Under the pieces are notes generated by a model. The model did not search any database, was not told where the DNA came from, and saw only the letters and a list, made by a program, of their open reading frames with translations. A stretch of DNA of 11,595 nucleotides from a bacterium (GTDB lineage Bacteria > Krumholzibacteriota > Krumholzibacteria > LZORAL124-64-63), in assembly GCA_016873405.1 (NCBI GenBank), contig VGXH01000020.1, positions 1 to 11,595 on the forward strand, read 5' to 3'. Shown in pieces: positions 5,864-11,595 of the stretch (the stretch's first letter is position 1; every line of letters starts with the position of its first letter). Position numbers and translations under genes: made by a program.

Positions 5864-5879
5864 CTGACGCGACGGCCGG
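5831..5879. other. Nested double inverted repeat at the end of remnant B
   Basis: The outer arms CCGGCCG (5831-5837) and CGGCCGG (5873-5879) enclose the inner arms CGCGTCA (5845-5851) and TGACGCG (5865-5871), which have a 13-nt loop. TTTCCC follows on the plus strand. It could be a terminator or a protein-binding site. The left outer arm belongs to transposase homology, so part of the symmetry may have arisen by chance at the junction. Confidence 0.4.
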
Positions 5880-6039
5880 TTTCCCGCACCTTCCTTCCGT
5901 CAAGGTGGCGGCAGGCCGGGCATAGTCCCCCCAACGAGAGGGGGCCGGCTTGCGTCTGGATCAGGAGGCACGCATTGATCTTCCCCCACTCACTGCACCA
6001 GATTCCGGATTGGTTGTCCCGGGATACTCAGGGGGTGTG
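5880..6039. other. Unassigned stretch between transposon remnants
   Basis: No credible gene was found on either strand. A minus-strand frame over 5934-5830 reads CPACRHLDGRKVRETGRRVS and then YKWGD. It has a CxxC pair and good reading, but runs straight into antisense of remnant B, so it may be the start of another broken gene. The plus strand holds an AGGAGG-like site (5962-5968) with no convincing frame behind it. Confidence 0.3.
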
Positions 6040-6096
6040 AGGGGGCGCCATCGCGAGGGATTGGCGAGGGAAACGGCGGGTTGGAACGCCTATCCC
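6040..6096 (+). repeat. 57-bp repeat, copy 2
   Basis: It is a 52-of-57 match to 4181-4237, with only transitions differing. Here its right edge lies inside a minus-strand gene just after the signal peptide, so the insertion or rearrangement that brought it broke that gene. Confidence 0.75.
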
Positions 6097-6174
6097 CTCC
6101 TGCGCCCGCACGGTGTCGCCAGTGGCGAGGGTCGCGGCCAGAGCGAGCGCGGCGATCGTCATCCGGTGGTTCAT
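6097..6174 (-). pseudogene. Orphan signal peptide of a disrupted secreted protein
   Basis: On the minus strand an ATG at 6174 follows GGAGGAG (6184-6178). It encodes MNHRMTIAALALAATLATGD followed by TVRAQE, a good Sec signal peptide with cleavage near RAQ. Within two codons of that site the sequence enters the 57-bp repeat, and the frame then ends TPPHTP-like at about 6028. The mature protein is lost. It is divergent from the SIMPL gene at 6283, and their starts are about 108 bp apart, so the two genes may once have shared a promoter region. Confidence 0.65.
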
Positions 6175-6282
6175 CCGCTCCTCCGGCCTGATCGAAGCCT
6201 CGAGTCCGGCCAGGAGGAACCTCGAGGCGAGATCGTCGTTCCAGCGCAGCGCCACGATGACCCCGAACCGAGGAGAGCGATC

Positions 6283-6996
6283 ATGATACGACGATCCAGC
6301 CTGGCTTTGTTGCTGCTGTTCGGCGCCTTGCCGGCAGCCGCGGACGAGTTCGCGGCCCAGCATATCACGGTTTACGGAACGGCGACGCGCGAAGTCGCGC
6401 CGGACCAGATGTCATGGGTGGTCAACGTCCGCACCACCGCCTCGCAGGGCGGCGCCGCGGCCAAGGCCCACGGCGGGCAGGTCGCGTCCGTCCTGTCGCT
6501 GCTGAAGTTCAGCGGCGTCGCCGACTCCACCATCCAGACGTCCCGCATGCAACTCGGCGAGAACTGGACCGAGTCCCAGGGCCGGCGCGTGCGTGACGGC
6601 GCCTTCGCCTCCACGGACGTGAGCTTCACCCTTGCCGACCTCAACGAGTACGCCAACGTCTGGATCGGTCTCTCCGGTCTTCCCGGCGTCACGGTGCGCA
6701 GCGTCGATCTTGGCGTGGCGGACCGTATCCGCCATCAGAACGAAGCGCGCATCGCGGCTGTGACGGCCGCGCGGAACAAGGCACAGGCGATCGCGGACGC
6801 CCTCGGCGTGCGCCTGGGAGAACCCCTGTTCGTCGAGGAAGAGCAACTCGACGGCGGGATGCCCTACCGGCCGACATTCAGCAACGTCGCCATGTCCGCG
6901 GGCGGCCCTGCGGAAGCGGGCGAGTTCATCGCGCCGGGCACCATCCCGATCAAGGCGCGGGTGAGGGCGGCATTCCGGATGCTGAGCGGCAGCTAG
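6283..6996 (+). CDS. SIMPL/DUF541 (YggE-like) periplasmic protein
   Basis: This is a 237-residue protein with a signal peptide (1-21, MIRRSSLALLLLFGALPAAA before DEF). The mature part is a SIMPL domain. ITVYGTATREVAPDQMSWVV matches the opening strand of the family, followed by the central TDVSFTLADLNEYANVWIGL and VRSVDLGVADRIRHQNEARIAAVTAARNKAQAIADALGVRLGEPL, the most conserved helix and strand. The end, GTIPIKARVRAAFRM, is also family-like. Relatives (E. coli YggE, BP26) are periplasmic or surface oligomers linked to oxidative stress; the molecular role is not settled. The ATG at 6283 follows AGGAG (6271-6275) by 7 nt. The open frame reaches back to 5950 through the 57-bp repeat, but that extension is not homologous. 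The gene appears intact and monocistronic. Confidence 0.9.
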   Translation: MIRRSSLALLLLFGALPAAADEFAAQHITVYGTATREVAPDQMSWVVNVRTTASQGGAAAKAHGGQVASVLSLLKFSGVADSTIQTSRMQLGENWTESQGRRVRDGAFASTDVSFTLADLNEYANVWIGLSGLPGVTVRSVDLGVADRIRHQNEARIAAVTAARNKAQAIADALGVRLGEPLFVEEEQLDGGMPYRPTFSNVAMSAGGPAEAGEFIAPGTIPIKARVRAAFRMLSGS

Positions 6997-7013
6997 TGTC
7001 CTGAGTCGGAAAG

Positions 7014-7053
7014 ACGCGGCCTTTTCGGCGGCCCTCTCGACGCTCGGCCGCGT
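7014..7053. terminator. Inverted repeat downstream of the SIMPL gene
   Basis: ACGCGGCC (7014-7021) pairs with GGCCGCGT (7046-7053) around a 24-nt loop, 17 nt after the stop. No T-tract follows directly, so its role as a terminator is only suggested by position. Confidence 0.35.
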
Positions 7054-7096
7054 TGCTCCTCCCCGGCGTAGGTGGGCTACGCTCTCGTCGTCGCGC

Positions 7097-7662
7097 CTCG
7101 CCGAGCGCTACGCCGGAGGCTGGTCGGTCGACGCCTCGGTGACGATCCCGGGCCGGGACCGCCAGGGCCTCGAGCGGCTGGGCTGCCTCAACGAGCAGAC
7201 CCTGGTCTACAGCCTGAGCCGCCCCGACTGCCGACGACCGCACGGACCTGCTGCTGACGTCGATCAAGCTGCTGGACCTTCTGGCCCAGTTGGTGACGTC
7301 GCCCCGCCTGCACAAGCACCGCTACTGCGGCGTGCTGGCGCCGAACGCGGCCCTGCGCGCGGCGGTGACGGCTTCAGCCGGGCCGGCTGGGGCCACGCTG
7401 CAGTTGCTTGACCAGGCGCGCGCGAGGATGGGGCTGCCGACGGCCGAGCCGGCCGAACCCGATGCGCCTTCGCCTCTGGCGAACCTGCGCCGCGCCGCGG
7501 CCCGGTGTTGGGCGCTGCTGCTGGTGCGGATCTATGAATGCCTATCCCTGAGATGCCCGAAGTGCGGTGAGCCGATGCGGGTCATCGCGTTCGTGCTGGA
7601 CCGACCGACTGTCGAGCGCATCCTCGAGCACATCGGCGAGCCGACCCGGCCGCCGGCGGTGT
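7097..7662 (+). pseudogene. IS91-type transposase remnant, copy C (the longest)
   Basis: The reading starts LAERYAGGWSVDASVTIPGR, matching the HGGGFSVDASVRI block that follows the catalytic region in IS91-family transposases. The usual RYCARPPFALERL segment is deleted at VYSLSRPDC or just before it, and the frame shifts near 7230-7240. The new frame reads DLLLTSIKLLDLLAQLVTS, PRLHKHRYCGVLAPNAALRA, then LRRAAARCWALLLVRIYECL, a CPKCGEP zinc-ribbon half, MRVIAFVLDRPTVERILEHI and GEPTRPPA, the classic C-terminal block. Homology stops at about 7662, before the FDQ tail. The N-terminal HUH and tyrosine motifs are absent, so it is inactive. The region 7663-7840 after it shows no gene. Confidence 0.85.
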
Positions 7663-7840
7663 CAAGCGACTGGGCCGAGCAGCCCATAACTCGCGATACA
7701 AGACAGCGGTACCTCCCGACGGAGTACGGTCATGCGGCACGGAACCGGTGCGCCGGCGGAGCCCGCGAATATCAGAGTGACGCGTCGTCGAAGCGTCCTG
7801 CCTCGTCCGCTTTCCCCGCCCGTCGTGACCTTGAACCGAC

Positions 7841-7875
7841 AAGGAAAGGGCCGCCTCCCTGACGGAAGACGGCCC
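7841..7875 (-). terminator. Intrinsic terminator of the minus-strand gene at 7896-8696
   Basis: Outer arms CGGCCC (7875-7870 region) and GGGCCG (7848-7853) continue inward with mostly paired bases around a TGAC-type loop. On the minus strand the hairpin is followed by TTTCCTTGTC (7847 downwards). It lies 20 nt after the stop of the gene, a standard rho-independent arrangement. Confidence 0.72.
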
Positions 7876-7895
7876 GTGACTTGGGTCACTCCATA

Positions 7896-8696
7896 TCAGC
7901 GATACTGTGCCTTCACCCAGCCCCACGGAGATTCCTGCACAGTGACCGCCCCCGAGTCGTAGAGCGAGAGCATCGTCATCACGAGTCCGTCTGCACTCGA
8001 GTACTGGAACGGAACCACACCCGAACCACTCAGACCAAGCACGATGCGCCCGCCTGGAGTTCCATCCGCGACGCGCGTGATGGGCAGCGCTGCATTATCG
8101 AGCGTCATGTGGAAGTCCTGCTCGAGGGCCGAGCCCGCCGCCATACCGGTGCTGTGGTCGAAAAAGGTGAATGTGCAATGGAGATCGAGGGAACTCCCGA
8201 GCACTACAGACGATGTCCCGGTATCCAGCGACTCGCCAGGCGGCAGGTGCAGCATGCCCGGAATAGGATCGTCCGACGACGGTCCTTGACCGCTGATGGT
8301 CACGAACACGTCGAAGAACGAATCGACTCCGTTGATGCGGACCAGGATTGGCGCGATGGAATGCATCACGGTGGGCTGCATGATCATCGTGAAAGGCCCG
8401 GTTGCGAAATCCGCTTCGTAGTCGATGCGTCCGTCGGGATCGCCCTCGCGGCCGGCGCAGTCGTTATCGCAACCGCCGCACTCATGGCTGCAACGTCCCT
8501 CCATGGGGACGAACCCCGTGAACGGCTCTGATCCCGGCCCGAAGAACCCGCCGGGAACAACGGCGTATCCCCCACTGCCGGGGTTCCTCTTGATGACCAC
8601 ACCGACACCGGGGATGGGGTTTGCTCCGGCAAAGGCAACGCCGGCGGAAAGGACGCACGAAACAGCAGCTACCAGTAAGTTCGAGCGAAAGCGCAT
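7896..8696 (-). CDS. Secreted protein with a four-cysteine cluster, family not recognised
   Basis: This is a 266-residue protein with a signal peptide (1-23, MRFRSNLLVAAVSCVLSAGV then AFA before GANPIPG). A glycine-rich segment (25-65) leads to a CxxxCxxCxxxC cluster, C69, C73, C76 and C80 in RCSHECGGCDNDCAG. An acidic GDPDGRIDYEAD (85-96) follows, and then a beta-rich region to the end. The cysteines could bind metal or form disulfides; the acidic run could bind calcium. I do not recognise the family. The start at 8696 follows GGAGGAG with a good spacing, and the frame upstream to 8780 is promoter sequence. It has its own promoter and terminator, so it is a single-gene unit. It sits between transposase remnants C and D but is itself intact. 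Confidence 0.78.
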   Translation of the reverse strand: MRFRSNLLVAAVSCVLSAGVAFAGANPIPGVGVVIKRNPGSGGYAVVPGGFFGPGSEPFTGFVPMEGRCSHECGGCDNDCAGREGDPDGRIDYEADFATGPFTMIMQPTVMHSIAPILVRINGVDSFFDVFVTISGQGPSSDDPIPGMLHLPPGESLDTGTSSVVLGSSLDLHCTFTFFDHSTGMAAGSALEQDFHMTLDNAALPITRVADGTPGGRIVLGLSGSGVVPFQYSSADGLVMTMLSLYDSGAVTVQESPWGWVKAQYR

Positions 8697-8748
8697 GGCG
8701 ATCTCCTCCGACTTAAGGGGCGCGGCAAGCAGACCCATGAACTGGCTG

Positions 8749-8777
8749 ATCGTACCATACGAGAGCGATCGAGTCAA
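8749..8777 (-). promoter_or_regulatory. Promoter of the Cys-cluster protein gene
   Basis: On the minus strand TTGACT (8777-8772) lies 17 nt from TACGAT (8754-8749), about 50 nt upstream of the start. Spacing is optimal and both hexamers match sigma70 at five or four of six positions. Confidence 0.6.
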
Positions 8778-8791
8778 CATTCGGGGGCAGC

Positions 8792-8830
8792 CGGTAGTGG
8801 GTCGATTTCAGACTGACCCACCCACTACCG
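8792..8830. promoter_or_regulatory. 11-bp perfect inverted repeat just upstream of the promoter
   Basis: CGGTAGTGGGT (8792-8802) and ACCCACTACCG (8820-8830) are perfect complements with a 17-nt centre. A second register, GTGGGTC with GACCCAC (8797-8803, 8815-8821), shifts the hairpin inward. It ends 14 bp before the -35 of the minus-strand promoter. It may be an activator or repressor site, or a terminator of transcription arriving from the right. Base composition is unlike the IS91 remnants. Confidence 0.4.
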
Positions 8831-8860
8831 AACGCATAGGGACGGCCTGGACCCGTCTTT

Positions 8861-8940
8861 GGCAGTTCGCTGCCCCTCCCCAAAACCCCGTCGGCCTTGC
8901 GCCCGTTGCCGTTAAGGCAAGCCGAGCCTGTCGACTCGGC
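8861..8940. other. Short hairpins in the gene-free stretch before remnant D
   Basis: GGCAG-ttcg-CTGCC (8861-8874) is a small stem with a TTCG loop. GCCGAG (8921-8926) pairs with CTCGGC (8935-8940) immediately before transposase homology begins. No gene was seen between 8831 and 8940. Confidence 0.3.
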
Positions 8941-8942
8941 CC

Positions 8943-9226
8943 CGCGCCGCAGCCCGCTGCTGGGCGCCGCTGCTGGTGCGGATCTGCGAATGCCTTCCCC
9001 TGAGATGCCCGAAATGCGGTGAGCCGATGCGCTTCATCGCGTTCGTGCTGGACCGGCCGACTGTCGAGCGCATCCTCGAACACAGCGGCGACAGGGCGCG
9101 GCCGCCGGCGGTACTGCCGGCGCGGTCGCCGCCGCAGCTGGAGTTCGGATTCGACCAGACAACCGCCACCGACGACTGCCCGGAGATGGACCAGACTGCG
9201 GGGCAGGGGCGGACGGCTGGGAGTGA
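8943..9226 (+). pseudogene. IS91-type transposase remnant, copy D (C-terminal end)
   Basis: It starts at RAAARCWAPLLVRICECLPL and continues with RCPKCGEP, MRFIAFVLDRPTVERILEHS and RPPAVLPARSPPQLEFGFDQ, followed by TTATDD and TAGQG. This is the zinc-ribbon and FDQ tail of the IS91-family protein. It overlaps copy C for the first part and copy A for the tail, so the three together reconstruct the ancestral C terminus. All upstream parts are missing. The frame runs on to 9578 into unrelated sequence. In the same frame, 9313-9384 reads GPVTLRPITRETLEAL, which looks like the start of a GNAT acetyltransferase but is too short to call. Confidence 0.8.
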
Positions 9227-9412
9227 TCCCCCGACAGCGGAACCGGAACGGGCCGCAGCCAAAGCAGCGCGGCGGATGGCGGCGTGTGTCCGCGAATGCG
9301 TTGAATTGGCGCCGCGCGTGGTGGCCACCGAGGCCGGGCCGGTCACGCTGCGCCCCATCACGCGCGAGACGCTCGAGGCGCTGGCCGCGCTCCGCAACCG
9401 CGGCTTCCAGGC

Positions 9413-9829
9413 GTGCTGCTGGCCGCGTCGCCAGCCGACGTCTGGGCGGTGCTGCTCACGCTGGGCACGCGCGACGACCTGCTCTGGCCCGCCGACTCCT
9501 GGCCGCGGGTGCGCTTCGACCGCGTGCCGCTGGCGGTGGGCTCGCGTGGTGGGCACGGCCCGATCCGATACGAGGTGACGGGCGTGGAGCCCGGCCGCAA
9601 GCTCGTGCTGCGCTTCCTCGCGCCCGCCGGCTTCGACGTCTCGCACACATTCGAGGTGCTGCCTTAGACCACCGGCGTTGACAGCAGCGAACTCGTGCAC
9701 ACCATCGCCATGGAGGCTCGCGGCCCGGCGCTGGTGAGCTGGCCGCTGGTGTTCGAGCCGCTGCACGACGCGCTGCTCGAGGACCTGCTCGACCGGGCGA
9801 CGGCGCTGACCGGCACGATCGGCGAGTAG
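9413..9829 (+). pseudogene. Broken SRPBCC (START-like) domain protein
   Basis: The frame reads LLAASPADVWAVLLTLGTRD, DLLWPADSWPRVRFDR, then GPIRYEVTGVEPGRKLVLRF and FDVSHTFEVLP. These are the first helix and the strands of SRPBCC ligand-binding domains (PADVWAVL and VTxVEPGRxL are typical). A TAG at 9665-9667 interrupts it. The same frame then continues sensibly with SSELVHTIAMEARGPALVSW and the C-terminal helix HDALLEDLLDRATALTG to a TAG at 9827-9829. One nonsense change in an otherwise continuous frame points to a pseudogene, unless it is a sequencing error. The N terminus is also abrupt and adjoins transposase remnant D. The ligand is unknown. Confidence 0.7.
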
Positions 9830-9896
9830 TCGGAGTGGGGCCTGCGCGTGAAGGTGCTGAAGTTCGTGTTGTCCGGAATTGCTCGGCGCTGACGCG

Positions 9897-9928
9897 GACG
9901 GGTGGGGCGACTGCGCACCCCACCCGTC
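9897..9928. terminator. Strong 11-bp hairpin, terminator for the minus-strand barrel gene
   Basis: GACGGGTGGGG (9897-9907) and CCCCACCCGTC (9918-9928) form a perfect stem with a 10-nt loop. It lies 16 nt after the stop at 9945. On the plus strand TCTTG follows; on the minus strand no U-run is evident, so termination may be weak or factor-assisted. Confidence 0.6.
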
Positions 9929-9944
9929 TCTTGCGCATCGACGC

Positions 9945-10598
9945 TCAGAACAAGACGAGCAACCCGCCGCGCCAACAGCCGTACTTGATCCACTGGCCGT
10001 ACTTCGTGGTTCCCACTTCGGTCGAGGCCCGGCCGAACTGGCTGTAGAACTCGCCGTAGAACCCCGTGCGGCCACCGAAGCGGTGCTCGCAGCCAATGGC
10101 GGGCTCGAAGCCGAACATGTTGAGAGGCTCGCCTTCGAAGCTGCCGTCGTTGTCCTCCAGGGTCAGCTTCGACGAGGAGTAGAACAGGCTGCCACCGCCG
10201 TAGATCGAGAGCTTCTCGTTGAGCGGATGGACGTAGTCAAGTCCGGCGCGGACGTTCCAACCGGAGAACTTCCCGGTGAATCCGCCGCCGACGGCTTCGA
10301 CTTCGCTTCCGCTGATGATGGGAATGCCGCCACCGATCTTGCCGCGCCAATTGGTGTCCAGCGGCTGGTGATACGTCACGCCGAGCCCGAGCATTGCTCC
10401 CCCGCTCAAGCCCTGGAACACGGCCGGGGGGGGATAGGCCCAGGGTGTGGTCGCGTGAGTGTCCTGATACATCAGATCCAAGGTGAGCGCCTTCACCGCG
10501 CCCACACCGAGCGGGCGTTCTTGGTCGGACGCGTGAGCGACGAGCGGGAGTGCGGCGAGCAGCAACAGGACTGCGGTCAGCCGGAACTTCTCTGACAT
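9945..10598 (-). CDS. Outer-membrane beta-barrel protein (OmpA/opacity-like)
   Basis: This is a 217-residue protein with a signal peptide (1-24, FRLTAVLLLLAALPLVAHA before SDQE). The rest is a series of amphipathic strands with glycine and aromatic girdles: GGAMLGLGVTYHQPL, WNVRAGLDYVHPLNEKLSIYGGGSLFYSS, FGFEPAIGCEHRF, GRTGFYGEFYSQFG and WRGGLLVLF. The two-strand-plus-turn pattern and terminal phenylalanine fit an 8-stranded-type barrel of the OmpA-like fold. The exact family is unknown. The ATG at 10598 follows GGAGG (10608-10604) by 5 nt. The frame extends to 11141, but that part is the antisense-frame shadow of the hydrolase gene. It lies downstream of the hydrolase gene on the same strand, separated by the double palindrome, so co-transcription is possible. 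Confidence 0.82.
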   Translation of the reverse strand: MSEKFRLTAVLLLLAALPLVAHASDQERPLGVGAVKALTLDLMYQDTHATTPWAYPPPAVFQGLSGGAMLGLGVTYHQPLDTNWRGKIGGGIPIISGSEVEAVGGGFTGKFSGWNVRAGLDYVHPLNEKLSIYGGGSLFYSSSKLTLEDNDGSFEGEPLNMFGFEPAIGCEHRFGGRTGFYGEFYSQFGRASTEVGTTKYGQWIKYGCWRGGLLVLF

Positions 10599-10659
10599 GG
10601 CGGCCTCCGATGAGAGAGGTGAGGACGGGCTAGTCAAATGCCCGGGTGGGCTCAACTCG

Positions 10660-10710
10660 ACTTGTGCCGGCGCAATCCCCACGGCCCCGCCACCGTTGCG
10701 CCGGCGCAAC
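10660..10710. repeat. REP-like double palindrome, uninterrupted copy
   Basis: The imperfect palindrome acttgtgccggcgcaatc (10660-10677), a 17-bp linker and the perfect 16-bp palindrome gttgcgccggcgcaac (10695-10710) repeat the unit at 2028-2072. This copy is the empty site that defines the IS1111-type insertion. It lies 22 nt behind the hydrolase stop codon and may also help end its transcript, though no T-tract follows. Confidence 0.8.
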
Positions 10711-10732
10711 TGCGGCCCGCTGTCCGCGCCGC

Positions 10733-11595
10733 CTATTCCACCAGCGCGAACCGCCGCGAATGGGCGGCGGCGCCCCCCTGCAGGCGCGCGAAGTACATCC
10801 CCGCCGACAGCCGGCGGCCGCCCGCGTCCCGCGCGTCCCAGTGGCATACATGGTCGCCGGCGGACAGGTCGGCGTCGATCAACTGCGCCACCTCGCGCCC
10901 GCGCACGTCGTAGAGCGACAGGCGGACCGATCCGGGTCGCTGCAGCCGGAAGCGGATCGTCGTGCCGGCTTGGACCGGGTTGGGCGCGATGGAGGTGATG
11001 GCGACCGCCTCCGGGTCCGCCGGCAGCGGCGTGGCGGACGTGTCCGTGACGATGGCCGCGGCGACCGCGTACCAGCCGAGGGCCGCGCGGCGGGCGCCGA
11101 CGGCGTTCAGGTGCCCGCCGTCGTAGGTGTAGCCGCTCCACAGGCGCTGGTAGGTGTCGCCGCCGGAGGTGAACGTGATCGGGTTCCCGGCAGGGTCGTG
11201 CGACTCGATGTCGGCTATGTCCAGAAGCACGCGGCGCGGGGCCGCGCAGTGGGCGCGCACGACCTGGTTGTAGTTCATGGCCGTCATGTTCGAGGCGTCC
11301 ATGGCGGCCGTGCTCTGCAGCGGCATCGTCAGGTAGACGAATCGCGTGGCGGGGAAATCGCGCTCCAGCGCCGTCATCATGGCGAGGTACGCGTTCACCT
11401 CGGCGCCGGCGTCGATGTAGCAGAGCTTGTCCATCGCGACCTCGACCGCCGGGTAACGCCAGCCCATGTCGCGTACGGCGCTGTCGAACATCGCGAACTT
11501 GGCGGCCCAGCCGGGATTCCCGCGGGCGCCGTCGTAGATCGTGCCGGGGTCCTTCGTCGTGGGGGGCGGGAAGATCTGGGTCCTGTCCCCGGCGC
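10733..11595 (-). CDS. SGNH-type hydrolase with C-terminal sorting domain (N terminus beyond window)
   Basis: 286 residues are visible and the 5' end runs off the window. The N-terminal visible part, IYDGARGNPGWAAKFAMFDS, and the run DFPATRFVYLTMPLQS fit the middle of a secreted SGNH/GDSL-like hydrolase. The motif YDGGHLNAVGARRAA (DGGH, residues D158 and H161 of the visible part) carries the catalytic Asp and His (DxxH) of that fold. The nucleophile block would lie beyond the window. From about 199 an Ig-like sorting domain follows: SIAPNPVQAGTTIRFRLQ, LSLYDVRGREVAQLID, SAGMYFARLQ, ending FALVE. It is probably exported and acts on a surface or extracellular ester; the substrate is unknown. 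A decayed paralogue lies at 3569-3889. The open frame continues to the window edge without a stop. Confidence 0.78.
   Translation of the reverse strand, partial: AGDRTQIFPPPTTKDPGTIYDGARGNPGWAAKFAMFDSAVRDMGWRYPAVEVAMDKLCYIDAGAEVNAYLAMMTALERDFPATRFVYLTMPLQSTAAMDASNMTAMNYNQVVRAHCAAPRRVLLDIADIESHDPAGNPITFTSGGDTYQRLWSGYTYDGGHLNAVGARRAALGWYAVAAAIVTDTSATPLPADPEAVAITSIAPNPVQAGTTIRFRLQRPGSVRLSLYDVRGREVAQLIDADLSAGDHVCHWDARDAGGRRLSAGMYFARLQGGAAAHSRRFALVE

Noticed and set aside
9313..9384. GNAT acetyltransferase gene
   Set aside because: Only about 16 residues (GPVTLRPITRETLEAL) resemble the family's first strand; the acetyl-CoA motif is absent.
5651..9667. Recoding or read-through of TAG as a sense codon
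   Set aside because: In-frame TAGs occur only in decayed genes, while intact genes here end in TAG (1520, 6996, 10733), so normal stop use is simpler.
9945..11141. Upstream extension of the barrel gene to a 398-residue protein
   Set aside because: The extension is an out-of-frame reading of the hydrolase gene. A signal peptide and a ribosome site place the true start at 10598.
1..11595. CRISPR array, tRNA or rRNA genes
   Set aside because: I saw no regularly spaced direct repeats, no tRNA cloverleaf-type segments and no rRNA-like sequence.

Overview
This is a high-GC bacterial window. Two intact genes and one decayed fragment end in the Ig-like C-terminal sorting domain (FlgD / type IX-like) that is common in the FCB superphylum. 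An SGNH-type hydrolase, small outer-membrane barrels and secreted proteins of no known family surround them. High GC plus many such domains suggests a lineage near Candidatus Eisenbacteria or Krumholzibacteriota. This is inference; no rRNA or other taxonomic marker is present.

Layout. At 1-450 (minus) lies the N-terminal two thirds of lexA, with a promoter and a candidate self-operator behind it. At 765-2011 (plus) there is a predicted outer-membrane protein followed by a DinB-fold protein. At 2073-3538 an IS1111-type (IS110 family) insertion sequence sits exactly inside a palindromic repeat. An uninterrupted copy of that repeat at 10660-10710 gives the empty site, so the element ends can be read to the base. 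The element carries a 332-nt noncoding right end where a seekRNA/bridge-type guide RNA would be expected.

From 3569 to about 9830 the window is a patchwork. Intact secreted or envelope genes (a LamG-like protein with sorting domain at 4328-5293, a SIMPL/YggE-like protein at 6283-6996, an unrecognised Cys-cluster secreted protein at 7896-8696 minus) alternate with debris. The debris includes four decayed pieces of the C-terminal half of an IS91-type transposase, two truncated sorting-domain gene ends, an orphan signal peptide and a broken SRPBCC gene. Two of the IS91 pieces abut truncated sorting-domain genes, and a 57-bp repeat that directly follows one transposase tail also ends inside another broken gene. 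This suggests that IS91-type elements shuffled secreted-protein genes here.

The right part (9945-11595, minus) holds an outer-membrane barrel gene and a partial SGNH hydrolase with a sorting domain. The 3' end of the hydrolase gene and the palindromes behind it are duplicated at 2028-2072 plus 3539-3889, where the copy has decayed through a 248-bp deletion. I find no operon of a new defence or metabolic system. The most informative signals are the self-documenting IS1111 insertion with its candidate guide RNA, and the lexA operator.
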